From the NCBI GenBank assembly GCA_964609495.1, contig CAZSTA010000013.1, positions 1-34,649 of the forward strand: DNA of 34,649 bases, given 5' to 3'. This document shows positions 24,901 through 32,147 of the stretch, one piece after another. This stretch comes from CAZSTA01 sp964609495 [NCBI: uncultured bacterium] (GTDB taxonomy: Bacteria > CAZSTA01). Numbering within the stretch: position 1 is the stretch's first letter; each line of letters opens with the position of its first letter. The notes beneath the pieces are model-generated. The model did not search any database, was not told where the DNA came from, and saw only the letters and a program-made list of their open reading frames with translations. Made by a program: the position numbers and the translations under genes.

Positions 24901-25123
24901 TGATAGTGCATTCTATCCTCTCGAACCACTCCCCAGATAGATAGGGAGTTAATAAGCCATGTCTGGCGTGGAGGATGAAGCCTCCTACACCATTCCTATT
25001 CATCTCCTGAATCTGCCATCTCAATTCTTCATCTTCTAATCTGTGATTCAAGAACCAAAAGGGCGCAAATCTAAATTCATTCCCCGGATCGGAGAACTCA
25101 AATTTTACTCTATCTAAAGTCAT
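21983..25123 (-). CDS. GH106-like glycoside hydrolase (alpha-L-rhamnosidase type)
   Basis: This 1046-residue protein starts with a TIM-barrel opening typical of GH106-type enzymes: FAPFWFLNHRLEDEELRWQI, GVGGFILHARHGLLTPYLSG and AYLYDENNWPSGTANAKV (residues 83-100). The acidic stretch GIFTDEPSMNY at 234-244 fits a catalytic or metal-site position. A middle domain (about 470-720) resembles the glutamine-amidotransferase-like or GH42 trimer domain, and the last 300 residues form beta-sandwiches including GVGTYEQTV-like jelly-roll pieces (IGTYEQTVEIPKEYL). GH106 enzymes release L-rhamnose from pectins and other polysaccharides. No signal peptide is seen, so it probably acts on imported oligosaccharides in the cytoplasm. 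AAGGAGGT precedes the ATG by 5 bases. It is the last gene of a three-gene operon. Confidence 0.85.
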   Translation of the reverse strand: MTLDRVKFEFSDPGNEFRFAPFWFLNHRLEDEELRWQIQEMNRNGVGGFILHARHGLLTPYLSGEWFERIECTIKEAERLGMKAYLYDENNWPSGTANAKVIEDCPERRMSGAYLSETYEVKGGDHCAISFDPQDGLIGVVAVPVAEDGAIRGFPECYLDLAPYTWGNKVDWDAAAGNDWKVLVFTRRFLIGRSFFGGALDTLNKDAVARFIELTHKEYAKRFGQYFGNVVMGIFTDEPSMNYNPPEAIAWTPSLPAEFTWRTGYDLITALPLLLLDIDSPEAIRIRCDYYETITDLYHKAFYKQIYDYCDEVRLNSIGHPLFEGEFLQHIRHQGDLTRAARYLHFGGVDFLCELCWPEEEGHLNNLMGPKYASSAAHLYGKPRVMSECFGLASQWGIDLRNLKWMSDWQVALGVNLLEPHAFYYSIQGLRKWECPPGEFYQSPFWRYYKILADYIGRLCSLFSGGKHKAQVAVLSPAKSMWANLDPGNNPTVEAIVRDLERTCTGLLRTNFDFDFVGEEQLQEACVLDDGRLAFFKDGILLEAFEVLVLPRCITLSKRTVAKIKEFYDEGGKLIAIGALTDSFAEAGKDEELREAAKAIFDKGDSACLIPDTEPVGKFEEELGEALGDLVDPEVTIETDGKPIGDIIYLHYLKEGADFYLFVNSSRTVEYEADINVKGGGVPQLWEAVTGETKPLYRYKLEKDRFTTSLRFEPTQSYIIALVKGDTPLHITDTDLEIECLTEGKVFAVTPQKGDHFIEFKDGDKESQRKEVKVAEILEPITLGKKWKFCIDKPNALPLREWNYRIEAQVLGRDNCAEVHIYEASFTSEIEDKQAKLLLDGLAVDRVWRGSAPIDFTLTFNNKKAEFKRGEYLDHYIEEADIEIRKGENKITIRTSGHLYDTPSLTYPVVIVGNFALGQGKKVLKPYPQEIEVGSWAGQGYPFYSGIGTYEQTVEIPKEYLKRKLVLELESVGDMAAVSVNGQEVAVLPWEPFKADISEYVKEGKNTITIKVANALQNLLIGEPKPSGILGEVKIVAYEKLEMDLD

Positions 25124-25164
25124 CTTAACCTCCTTTTAAATGTATTCTATCGATAAAGAAAGAT

Positions 25165-26175
25165 TTAGACCTCTACAGGTTTTCCCGTCCTGCCAGATTC
25201 GTAGGCCGCCATAATTATCTCCAGATTCCTCCTAGCCTCTTCACCACTTACCGGCGGAGGGGTATCATTCTTGATCGATTCGAAGTATTCGTGGAAGAGA
25301 AGAGCAAAGCTGTTATCGGTCCCTTGAGCTGGCTCTGGATAGCTCCACTCACCTTTATCATTTTCATATAGAGCGAGAGGTCTCTCATTCCAGCCTGAGA
25401 ATATCGATCCTTTCGTCCCATGAAATTCGCTAACCCTCTGCCCACCAGCCTTCACCGACCAGCCGACTTGGATACTGGAGGTCCCCCCGTTCTCGTGCTC
25501 TAATAACAACAGGGCGGTATCATCGACGTCGATGTTATGATAGTAGGTTTCGATTCGAGCATAAACGCTCTTAATCCTTCCCATAATCTCCCTGATCAGA
25601 TAGAGATTATGATAGCCATTATCTATCAAACATCCCCCTCCAGCCCTCTTCGACTTAGTGCGCCAATCGGGATCGTAATCGGAGACCCCGGGCCAATGGC
25701 TACCTCCGAATCCCTCGCTCCTAGCTAAGAAGGGCTCCCCAATTTTACCTTCCTTTACCAACCTCAGAACCTCAGCGGTATGACGTTGATACTTATAATT
25801 ATGCAATAAACAGAATTTGACGCCGTTCTCCTTGATAGCCCGGAGCATATTATCTGCCTCCTCCAGGCTAGTAGCCATCGGCTTCTCCGAGATGATATCG
25901 ACCTTAGCTTGGGCGCAGTCTATCGTGATGCTCTCGTGTAAGAAGTGTGGTAGAGCCAGATCTACCACATCTAGGCAAACACTGGAGAGCATCTTCTGAT
26001 GATCTCTGAACCTATTTTCAGGTTTAACTCCCAATCTATCGCCGATAATCTTTAATCTCTCCTCCGAGGGGTCAGCGATAGCTACTATCTCCACCTCATC
26101 CTTCAATTGTTCAAAAGCAGGGGCATGTCCTGCCTCTACGATATGTCCACAACCGATTATAGCCACCTTCAACAT
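25165..26175 (-). CDS. Gfo/Idh/MocA-family NAD(P)-dependent oxidoreductase
   Basis: This 336-residue protein has an N-terminal Rossmann fold with VAIIGCGHIVEAGHAPAF (residues 4-21) and the nucleotide-binding acidic end of strand two (IVAIADPS). The family catalytic motif EKP is in VDIISEKPMATSLEEAD (about 91-107). The C-terminal alpha/beta substrate domain includes SRAGGGCLIDNGYHNLYLI-like residues (RAGGGCLIDNGYHN) with the catalytic-region Asp and His. Members oxidise or isomerise sugars and inositols through keto intermediates. It lies between the isomerase and the glycosidase genes in one operon, so it probably works on the released monosaccharide. A GGAGG is about 11 bases before the ATG. 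Confidence 0.92.
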   Translation of the reverse strand: MLKVAIIGCGHIVEAGHAPAFEQLKDEVEIVAIADPSEERLKIIGDRLGVKPENRFRDHQKMLSSVCLDVVDLALPHFLHESITIDCAQAKVDIISEKPMATSLEEADNMLRAIKENGVKFCLLHNYKYQRHTAEVLRLVKEGKIGEPFLARSEGFGGSHWPGVSDYDPDWRTKSKRAGGGCLIDNGYHNLYLIREIMGRIKSVYARIETYYHNIDVDDTALLLLEHENGGTSSIQVGWSVKAGGQRVSEFHGTKGSIFSGWNERPLALYENDKGEWSYPEPAQGTDNSFALLFHEYFESIKNDTPPPVSGEEARRNLEIIMAAYESGRTGKPVEV

Positions 26176-26192
26176 CGCGGATAATTCCTCCT

Positions 26193-26966
26193 TTATACCT
26201 CCAGATTAAGCACCTCTTCCAGATATTTCTTACTTATCTGGGCGCTCTCCTTAGGAGTTCTAGTTGTCGAATCCAATTCTACTACCAACCAACCCTTATA
26301 TCCCGCATCAGTTAGGAGCTTCAATATCGGAGGGAAGTCGATCTCCCCCTCTCCCAGTTCCATAAAATTCCCCTCTTTGATGTCCTTAAAGTGAACGTAG
26401 GCTATCCTATCAAGATAGGTTTGAAAGACCTCAAAAGGATCCGCCCCACCCTTCTTAAGATGCGCAGTATCAGGGCATAAGAATACCACTTCAGGATCGG
26501 TCATATCAAGGAATTTCGTTAGTTGCTCTCTGTTCTCCACCATCGTTCCCCAATGAGGGTGATAGCAAGCTTTAATACCGATCTCCATCGCTCTCTCGCC
26601 TATGATATTTATAGCTTCGGTGAAGAGCTTATAATCCTTCTCGGTGTTTCCCTCCTCCTTCTTCCTTCCTCCTCCTAAGATTATCCGATCGCTCCCCATC
26701 TCCTTGATGAACTCGGCAGTCTTGACGATATTCTCTATCTCCTCATCTCGCTTGTCAAGATCGATGAAGCTTCCTCCACAATAGACAGAGGCAAGTTCCA
26801 CTCCTTTACCCTTCAGATACTTCTTGAATTCATCGACCTTATCGAAATGCTCAGTCAAACCGAAGGTCTCAAAGGCTTTGTAGCCAACTTCTGCGAGCTC
26901 GGTCAAAGCCTTATCGAAATCCCTTCCCCAAGTTATGGTATGATACCCTACTTTAATGTCGCCCAT
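26193..26966 (-). CDS. Sugar phosphate isomerase/epimerase (xylose-isomerase-like TIM barrel)
   Basis: This 257-residue TIM barrel is of the AP_endonuc_2/IolE-like family. Signature parts are GYHTITWG at the N-terminus, GYKAFETFG, YHPHWGTMVENREQL (metal-site His and Glu region), LCPDTAHLKKGGAD, YVHFKDI, and WLVVELD at the end. Relatives include inosose dehydratases, D-psicose 3-epimerases and many uncharacterised sugar isomerases; the substrate cannot be named from sequence. AAGGAGG lies just before the ATG at 26966. It is the first gene of the operon that continues with the Gfo/Idh/MocA oxidoreductase and the GH106-like glycosidase, and 311 bases upstream separate it from the divergent TonB-like gene. 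Confidence 0.88.
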   Translation of the reverse strand: MGDIKVGYHTITWGRDFDKALTELAEVGYKAFETFGLTEHFDKVDEFKKYLKGKGVELASVYCGGSFIDLDKRDEEIENIVKTAEFIKEMGSDRIILGGGRKKEEGNTEKDYKLFTEAINIIGERAMEIGIKACYHPHWGTMVENREQLTKFLDMTDPEVVFLCPDTAHLKKGGADPFEVFQTYLDRIAYVHFKDIKEGNFMELGEGEIDFPPILKLLTDAGYKGWLVVELDSTTRTPKESAQISKKYLEEVLNLEV

Positions 26967-27313
26967 AATTCCTCCTTATATTTTGATCAATTGATAGCTA
27001 AACAGCCTCGATCTAACGAATATCAACCATCCTCAATTCTAATTATTTTGATTTTGCGAAAAACACTTGACAATGATCTGATTTATCTGTTAGAATTAAT
27101 AGATATCAGCTATCACCATCCTCCCTCACGTAGATAAGAACTTGTTAAAGATTACGCGCTTTACATTATACAATAGCAACTGTTAAAAGTCAAGAAAGTT
27201 CGCTTAGAAATATAGTAACGATCTTTTATAAAACTCGGTTTAAAAAATCGAACTATTTCTGAAAAATTGCGTTTAAGTTGATAGTAGTTATCCTCTATAA
27301 TTTGAGTGTAAAG
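26967..27313. other. Divergent regulatory region between the sugar operon and the TonB-like gene
   Basis: The region holds the divergent promoter candidate (27067-27096), a pair of direct repeats TATCAACCATCCTC (27021-27034) and TATCACCATCCTC (27111-27123), and an 8-base inverted pair AATTCTAA (27035-27042) / TTAGAATT (27090-27097). No gene is seen. The repeats frame the promoters and could be regulator binding sites. Confidence 0.4.
27067..27096 (+). promoter_or_regulatory. Candidate promoter toward the TonB-like/DUF3048 gene
   Basis: TTGACA (27067-27072, perfect) and TAGAAT (27091-27096, five of six) are 18 bases apart. On the other strand TTGTCA (27068-27073) with a CAAAAT 17 bases away could start the sugar operon, so the two -35 elements overlap. 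A third -10 (TATAAT at 27296-27301) close to the coding start would give an almost leaderless message. Confidence 0.45.
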
Positions 27314-29416
27314 ATGTTGAAATATAATTATCCCCCTTACAAGGCTTCCTTTGCTATATCACTGATAATACACACTTTGATTCTACTGGCCTTCGTTCTA
27401 CTTCATACTAGCACTCCTCTTAAGGAGAACCAGGATTTTCTAGAAGTGAGCCTCGTGACTTTAGAGGGATCTTCCCCTATTGAAGAACAACCTTTGGCTA
27501 AACCAGCCGGGGCAGAGGTGGGGGTTGAGCCAAAGCAAGGGATCCCTAAGCCTCCCCAGAAGAAGGTCGTTGATACTAGAGAGGAGAAGCTCGAGTCTCA
27601 AGTCGAGGAGGAGAAAGCTGTTTTACAACCTGTCACTTCTAAAGTCTCTGAGAGTGAGATTCCAGAGGAGATCGAGAAGAAGCCTGGTAAGGAGGAACAA
27701 GTCTCCTCCTCTGCCGAGCCTAAAGAGGAGATCGTAAAAGAGAGTGAAGCTAAGCCTCTTGTGAAAACGGTAGCTAAAGCTAAGGAGAGCCAAGTAATAC
27801 CACAGCCTCCACCTAAAGAGAAGGCAAAAGAAGAAGCATCTGTTTCCATTAAACCCGAAACAGAACCAATTCCCGAGAAGAAGATTGAGGAGATCTCTCC
27901 TGAGAAGGAAACAAAAGAAACCGAAGAAAAAGTTAAGTCACCAGAGGAGATAACTCAGAAAATAGCTCTTAAACCTGATGAGGCATATACCTCTCCCATA
28001 AAAGAGGAGGTAAGAAAGGGTGAGGAGAGTAAACCTGCCTTAGAAGAATTAGGCGAGGAAGAGATCAGCTCTTCACCCGAAGAGAAGGAAATAGAATCAT
28101 ATCGGACTAAGGAGCCGAATGATAAAATAGTGGAGAAGGTAGAGGCGAATAAGGAGAAGCCTGCTTTAGACATAAACAAAATAGAGAGCCTCAAAGCCGA
28201 GGGTGAGGTTACAGAGGAAACCCCTCAAAAGGAGTTATCCGAGGAATTATTCACTGATATAGATTTTTCTCAGGAGAAGGAAGGTTTGACTATATCCGAT
28301 AAAGTGGCAAAGTTCATTCCTTCCTCGCGCATGGAGGTGAATCCCGAGGGATTCAGCAAGGATCATCCGCCTCTATCCTCAGCTCAAGAGGAGATAAATG
28401 ATATAGGCGATATCGCCTCTCGGACGGTGGAGGAGAAAGGTAAAAAGGAAGGGATAGTAGAGCAAGCTCCTTCAGGAAGAATCGATAAGGGGAAGATAAC
28501 TGATGAAAGGGGAGGTCCCTTCGAGAAGGGGACGGTTCAAGGGGCGCTCGATCGATGGCAGAAATTAGGTCCTGCCGCTGGTAGAAAGCGTTTAGCAGTT
28601 ATGATCGATAATTCTCCAGATGCGCTTCCTCAATCAGGTCTTCCTCAAGCAGATATAATATATGAGATGCCCGTAGAAGGTGGATTTACAAGGCTTATGC
28701 CCATTTATGGGGAAGAGGATATAGGTATAGTAGGGCCTATTCGGAGTGCTAGGGATTACTTTATAGAAAAGGCTCAGGAGCATAAAGCGATCTATATTCA
28801 TGCCGGGGGGAGTCCCCAAAGCCTAGCTGTGTTAAAAAGTGGTGTGGTAGAAGATATCGATGAGTTTGAGAATAAAGATGCCTTTTGGAGATCTACCCAT
28901 AGGGAAGCTCCTCACAACTTATATGCTAGCACCGAGAGTCTCAGGGAAAAAGCGATGGATCGAGGTTTCGACTCCATGGTGATATTGGAGGAAAGCCAAT
29001 TCGATGAGGAAGCGCAGTTAAAAAGCACTAAAGTCGCTAGCAGTGTTTCGATCACTTACAGCAAAGATTATAGGGTCATTTATCTATATAGTCCTAGCTC
29101 TGATAGTTATTATCGCCACGTAAACGGAAAGCCACATATTGATGCCGAGAGTAAGAAACAGTTGACCACGAAGACGGTAATCGTTCAATTCGTGAAGACA
29201 GAAGTTATAGATAGTGAGGGGCGTCTAAGACTAGCGCTAGTGGGAGAGGGAAATGGATTTGTTTTCTCTCAGGGAAAGGTTATAAGGATAAGGTGGATAA
29301 AGAAGAGTAAGGAGGAAAGAACGATCTTCGTGGGAGGTGATGGAAAGTCCATAAAATTACCCCCAGGAAAGCTATGGATCGAAGTTGTTCCCAACGGTAG
29401 GAACGTCAAGTATTAA
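27314..29416 (+). CDS. TonB-like N-terminal anchor fused to a DUF3048 (YerB-type) domain
   Basis: This protein has about 700 residues. The N-terminus has a single transmembrane helix (YKASFAISLIIHTLILLAFV) followed by a polar TonB-like stretch. Then comes a long stalk (about residues 45-415) very rich in Lys, Glu, Pro and Ser, probably extended across the periplasm. The C-terminal part (about 425-695) matches DUF3048: RLAVMIDNSPDALPQSGL, ADIIYEMPVEGGFTRLMPIY and IVGPIRSARDYF, followed by the domain's later parts, with the usual C-terminal piece (GNGFVFSQGKVIRIRW). Usual DUF3048 proteins are lipoproteins or short-anchored, so the TonB-like stalk is unusual. The ATG at 27314 is chosen because it starts the anchor properly; a TTG at 27278 in frame would add 12 residues, and neither has a clear SD. 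Confidence 0.85.
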   Translation: MLKYNYPPYKASFAISLIIHTLILLAFVLLHTSTPLKENQDFLEVSLVTLEGSSPIEEQPLAKPAGAEVGVEPKQGIPKPPQKKVVDTREEKLESQVEEEKAVLQPVTSKVSESEIPEEIEKKPGKEEQVSSSAEPKEEIVKESEAKPLVKTVAKAKESQVIPQPPPKEKAKEEASVSIKPETEPIPEKKIEEISPEKETKETEEKVKSPEEITQKIALKPDEAYTSPIKEEVRKGEESKPALEELGEEEISSSPEEKEIESYRTKEPNDKIVEKVEANKEKPALDINKIESLKAEGEVTEETPQKELSEELFTDIDFSQEKEGLTISDKVAKFIPSSRMEVNPEGFSKDHPPLSSAQEEINDIGDIASRTVEEKGKKEGIVEQAPSGRIDKGKITDERGGPFEKGTVQGALDRWQKLGPAAGRKRLAVMIDNSPDALPQSGLPQADIIYEMPVEGGFTRLMPIYGEEDIGIVGPIRSARDYFIEKAQEHKAIYIHAGGSPQSLAVLKSGVVEDIDEFENKDAFWRSTHREAPHNLYASTESLREKAMDRGFDSMVILEESQFDEEAQLKSTKVASSVSITYSKDYRVIYLYSPSSDSYYRHVNGKPHIDAESKKQLTTKTVIVQFVKTEVIDSEGRLRLALVGEGNGFVFSQGKVIRIRWIKKSKEERTIFVGGDGKSIKLPPGKLWIEVVPNGRNVKY

Positions 29417-29435
29417 TTTCTAGGATCGAGGAGTG

Positions 29436-30083
29436 ATGGAACTGAATAGTTTATGGGCTATCGCCTTTACCTCTTTTGTGGTCGGCTTTTCGGGAGCTAT
29501 GATGCCCGGCCCGGTGCTCTCTGTTACCATTAGTGAGGTATCCCGACGCGGCTTTTTAGCCGGCCCTCTGATTGTGCTAGGTCACGGGATAATAGAACTG
29601 ATCTTGGTAATAGGGTTGACTTTAGGGCTAAGCCGGATCTTGACGCAAGATCCAGTGATGGGAGTCATTGGAGTGGTAGGAGGGATCTTTCTTCTCTGGT
29701 TGGGCTTCGGAATGTGTAGAGATGTTATTAAGGGGAGGATATCGCTAGATCTGACTAAGGGGGGAAAGAAGAGCGATTTGGGACCGATCTTAGCAGGGAT
29801 CCTAACGAGTCTCTCGAATCCCTATTGGAGTCTTTGGTGGGCAACGGTGGGATTAGCTTATGTCCTTATAGCTATGAAGCTGGGGAAGATCGGTTTAGCT
29901 TTCTTTTTCACGGGGCATATTTTATCCGATCTGGTGTGGTATAGCTTAGTTGCTATGGCTCTATCACTGGGAAGAAAATTATTTAGCGATAAAATGTATA
30001 GAGGTCTCGTTGCAATCTGTGGTGTATTCCTGATCGGATTAGGCATTTACTTTGCCTACTCCGGAGTTGGTTTCATAACATAA
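29436..30083 (+). CDS. LysE/RhtB-family exporter
   Basis: This protein of about 215 residues has six hydrophobic segments and the LysE-type opening GFSGAMMPGPVLSVTISEVSR (from about residue 18), including the conserved P-G-P motif. LSNPYWSLWWATVG is typical of the middle of the family. Members export amino acids or related metabolites across the inner membrane. The substrate is not predictable. A GAGGAG lies directly upstream; it is very close to the ATG at 29436 (2 bases), and an in-frame GTG at 29433 overlaps it, so the exact start is uncertain. It follows the DUF3048 gene by about 20 bases and may be co-transcribed. Confidence 0.88.
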   Translation: MELNSLWAIAFTSFVVGFSGAMMPGPVLSVTISEVSRRGFLAGPLIVLGHGIIELILVIGLTLGLSRILTQDPVMGVIGVVGGIFLLWLGFGMCRDVIKGRISLDLTKGGKKSDLGPILAGILTSLSNPYWSLWWATVGLAYVLIAMKLGKIGLAFFFTGHILSDLVWYSLVAMALSLGRKLFSDKMYRGLVAICGVFLIGLGIYFAYSGVGFIT

Positions 30084-30142
30084 AAAACGGTAATTGGAAA
30101 TTTAGAGAGCGGAGAATAACAATACTGAAGAGGAGATGAATA

Positions 30143-30274
30143 ATGGCTAAAGCGGTTCGAAATATGACTCACAAAGAGGTTAGGATTAGGGAGAGAAAAA
30201 AGAGGAAGAAAGTTAGAATAGAGAAGGAGAAAAGGATAAAATTTTTAGAGGAAAAGAAAGAGAAGGAAAAGTAA
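30143..30274 (+). CDS. Small highly charged protein (43 residues)
   Basis: An ATG at 30143 with AGGAGA 6 bases upstream opens a 43-codon frame to a TAA at 30272. The product is mostly Lys, Arg and Glu (for example RERKKRKKVRIEKEKRIKF), probably a single basic helix. It lies between the LysE exporter and a small secreted protein on the same strand, with a good SD and no overlap. Such short basic peptides may bind nucleic acid or ribosomes, but nothing specific can be said. It is too short to be sure it is translated. Confidence 0.55.
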   Translation: MAKAVRNMTHKEVRIRERKKRKKVRIEKEKRIKFLEEKKEKEK

Positions 30275-30299
30275 CTGCGACTAGAAAGGAGGTGGCAAT

Positions 30300-30707
30300 A
30301 TGAGAAGATATCTTCTAGGAGTTCTAGCATTAGTCTTAATCTCAACCTTTGCTCTGGTTGCTAGCGCTCAGGAATGGGATCCGGGTGAGGTGTCAGTTAG
30401 TAACTACATACCACTGAGGATAAGGACTGCTCCCGGAGGGATGACCGTCCTGGAAAGAGCGGTGCTTGTTCAACAGAGGATCGTTGAGGCTTTTAGCTAT
30501 GAGGATGTGGAACCTGCCAACATCTATAGCACAGTGAGAAATGGACAGATAGTAATTATGGTAGGCAATACTATGCTTGTGACGGTCGATCAGGATACAG
30601 CCGCTGCTAATGGCACTACTCCTGAGACTTTAGCCAAAATATGGTTGGCTAACTTAAGGACAGCTTTGCCTGCGGCAAAACCAGTCCCTCTACCCTTTGC
30701 TTTCTAG
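30300..30707 (+). CDS. Small secreted protein resembling the periplasmic domain of MscS-type channels
   Basis: This 135-residue protein has a clear signal peptide (MRRYLLGVLALVLISTFALVASAQ). The mature 110 residues contain RIRTAPGGMTVLERAVLVQQRIVEAF, then GNTMLVTVDQDTAAANGTTPETLA and KIWLANLRTAL. This order resembles the N-terminal periplasmic segment seen in some cyanobacterial and other MscS-like channel proteins (an R-A-P-G start, E-R-A-x-x-I-x-x-R-I helix, then a strand with V-T-D-x-D-A). Here the segment stands alone without the channel. AAAGGAGGTG precedes the ATG. It could be a free regulator of such a channel, which is inference. The terminator at 30723 ends it. Confidence 0.7.
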   Translation: MRRYLLGVLALVLISTFALVASAQEWDPGEVSVSNYIPLRIRTAPGGMTVLERAVLVQQRIVEAFSYEDVEPANIYSTVRNGQIVIMVGNTMLVTVDQDTAAANGTTPETLAKIWLANLRTALPAAKPVPLPFAF

Positions 30708-30722
30708 TTAATGGCGAAGATA

Positions 30723-30756
30723 AGGGTTGGGGGAAAATACATAATCCCCCGGCCCT
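30723..30756 (+). terminator. Hairpin terminator after the small secreted protein gene
   Basis: AGGGTTGGGGGA and TCCCCCGGCCCT pair with 10 Watson-Crick and two G-U pairs around a 10-base loop, followed by a short T-rich stretch (ATTCTTA). It stands between the secreted protein gene and the DUF3108 gene. Confidence 0.6.
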
Positions 30757-30797
30757 ATTCTTAATAAATACCTCATAGATGAAGGAGAGTAATTCCA

Positions 30798-31604
30798 TTG
30801 CATAAACTTTGGATGCTATCACTAATACTCTTCATTGGGATATATTCCTCAGCCTATGCCGATTATAATGTTATCGCTCCTCCTTGGGAAAAGGAGACGA
30901 TCATGATATATGATATCTTAATGGGTGGGGTGGTAGTCGGTCAAGCTAATTTCCAGATCAAGCCTATCGAGCGTGAGGGAAGAGCTTTATACTCCTTCAT
31001 TAAATCTTATAAAACTACCCTGGTTGAGGATGACACTAGCTTGTTAGTTGATAGGCTTACCTTAAAGCCACTTCAAGTAAGTAAGAAGATATTTGTTAAG
31101 GGACAAAATTATGAAGTTTATGCCTCCTATCGTGACAATATAATCGAGATCCTCCTCAAGCATCCAGATCAGGAGCTTATAAAACGTCTGAATCGTCCGC
31201 AGAGCGCTTTCGATAACGACGAGGTGATCTTTGTTCTTCAATCCCTTTCGCTAAGCGATGATTTTAGCATATCCTTTACTAATGTTCAACCAGCTTCCAG
31301 CGATCTGTGGACTATTAAAGCCAAAGTAGCGGGAAGGGAAATGGTTGATGTTCCAGCAGGCGATATCGAGTGTTATCGGGTAGAGGTAAAATCTGGAAGA
31401 ATTTTCAACTTCTGGCTCTCAGTCGATAAACCTCATTATTTAGTAAAATTTGAAGCCGGAAGGCCAACGCTTCAATTAAGGAAAATGGAATATGGGGGGA
31501 ATATGATAGGATTAAATGTTGGGAGACCTCGCCTTAAAGCTAAGATGTTGAGGGAAAGTTTAGAGCAAAATATATCTTGGATATTAAGGAAAAATGAAAA
31601 ATAA
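30798..31604 (+). CDS. DUF3108-like secreted protein
   Basis: This 268-residue protein has a signal peptide (about residues 1-21, ending SSAYA). The mature part resembles DUF3108: IMIYDILMGGVVVGQANFQIKP near the start, LVDRLTLKPLQVSKKI, DNDEVIFVLQSLSLSDDFSISF in the middle, and VDVPAGDIECYRVEVKSG before the end. DUF3108 proteins are predicted beta-rich periplasmic proteins of unknown function. The start is TTG at 30798; AAGGAGA lies about 9 bases upstream. It is followed by the phosphodiesterase gene after a 47-base gap. Confidence 0.8.
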   Translation: MHKLWMLSLILFIGIYSSAYADYNVIAPPWEKETIMIYDILMGGVVVGQANFQIKPIEREGRALYSFIKSYKTTLVEDDTSLLVDRLTLKPLQVSKKIFVKGQNYEVYASYRDNIIEILLKHPDQELIKRLNRPQSAFDNDEVIFVLQSLSLSDDFSISFTNVQPASSDLWTIKAKVAGREMVDVPAGDIECYRVEVKSGRIFNFWLSVDKPHYLVKFEAGRPTLQLRKMEYGGNMIGLNVGRPRLKAKMLRESLEQNISWILRKNEK

Positions 31605-31623
31605 AAGATCTTGATCACTCATT

Positions 31624-31643
31624 CCCCATTTCCAATTATGGGG
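31624..31643 (+). promoter_or_regulatory. Hairpin overlapping the ribosome-binding site of the phosphodiesterase gene
   Basis: CCCCAT (31624-31629) and ATGGGG (31638-31643) form a 6-pair hairpin; the right arm overlaps the SD (GGGGG at 31640-31644), and TTGTTTT follows. It may end the upstream transcript or shield the start of the next gene. Confidence 0.35.
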
Positions 31644-31651
31644 GTTGTTTT

Positions 31652-32131
31652 ATGCGTATTGGTGTTATCTCTGACACTCATATTCCCGTTCGGGCTAAGG
31701 AGATCCCAGATCCGATTTTAGAAGCATTTAAGAAAGTCGATCTTATACTTCATGCGGGAGATCTTGAGGATTTGACCGTTCTCGAAGTGTTAGATTCCAT
31801 AGCTCCTACTATAGCAGTGCAAGGTAATATGGATGATTATAAAGTTAAGAGGACTCTGCCTAAGAAGAGGGTAATCGAGGTGGATGGCTTCAAGATAGGT
31901 TTGATTCACGGTTATGGAAGTCCCAAGGGCTTAGTTGAGAGGGTAAAAGCAGAGTTCAAAAGTGTGGACTGTATAGTTTTCGGTCACTCCCACATCCCCT
32001 ATAATCAAGAGGATGATGGTATCCTTCTCTTCAATCCGGGAAGCCCCACCGATAAGTTCTTCGCTCCTTTTAACTCTTATGGGATAATCCAGGTAGAAGA
32101 TGAGATTATTGGAGAGATCATTCAGATTTGA
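31652..32131 (+). CDS. YfcE/MJ0936-type metallophosphodiesterase
   Basis: This 159-residue protein is a compact calcineurin-like phosphoesterase. Metal-binding motifs in order are GVISDTHIPVRAKEIP (Asp7, His9), LILHAGDLEDL (Asp at about 37), QGNMDDYKV (Asn), HGYG and VFGHSHIPYNQ (His pair). Family members hydrolyse phosphodiesters or small cyclic nucleotides with two divalent metal ions. The true substrate is unknown. The ATG at 31652 has GGGGG 7 bases upstream, within the hairpin at 31624-31643. Confidence 0.93.
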   Translation: MRIGVISDTHIPVRAKEIPDPILEAFKKVDLILHAGDLEDLTVLEVLDSIAPTIAVQGNMDDYKVKRTLPKKRVIEVDGFKIGLIHGYGSPKGLVERVKAEFKSVDCIVFGHSHIPYNQEDDGILLFNPGSPTDKFFAPFNSYGIIQVEDEIIGEIIQI

Positions 32132-32147
32132 AAAGGAGAGCTAACCA

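Noticed and set aside
27045-27064. LacI-type operator TTTTGCGAAAA in the divergent region
   Set aside because: The symmetry is imperfect and only one such site was seen, so it cannot be separated from chance in an AT-rich region.
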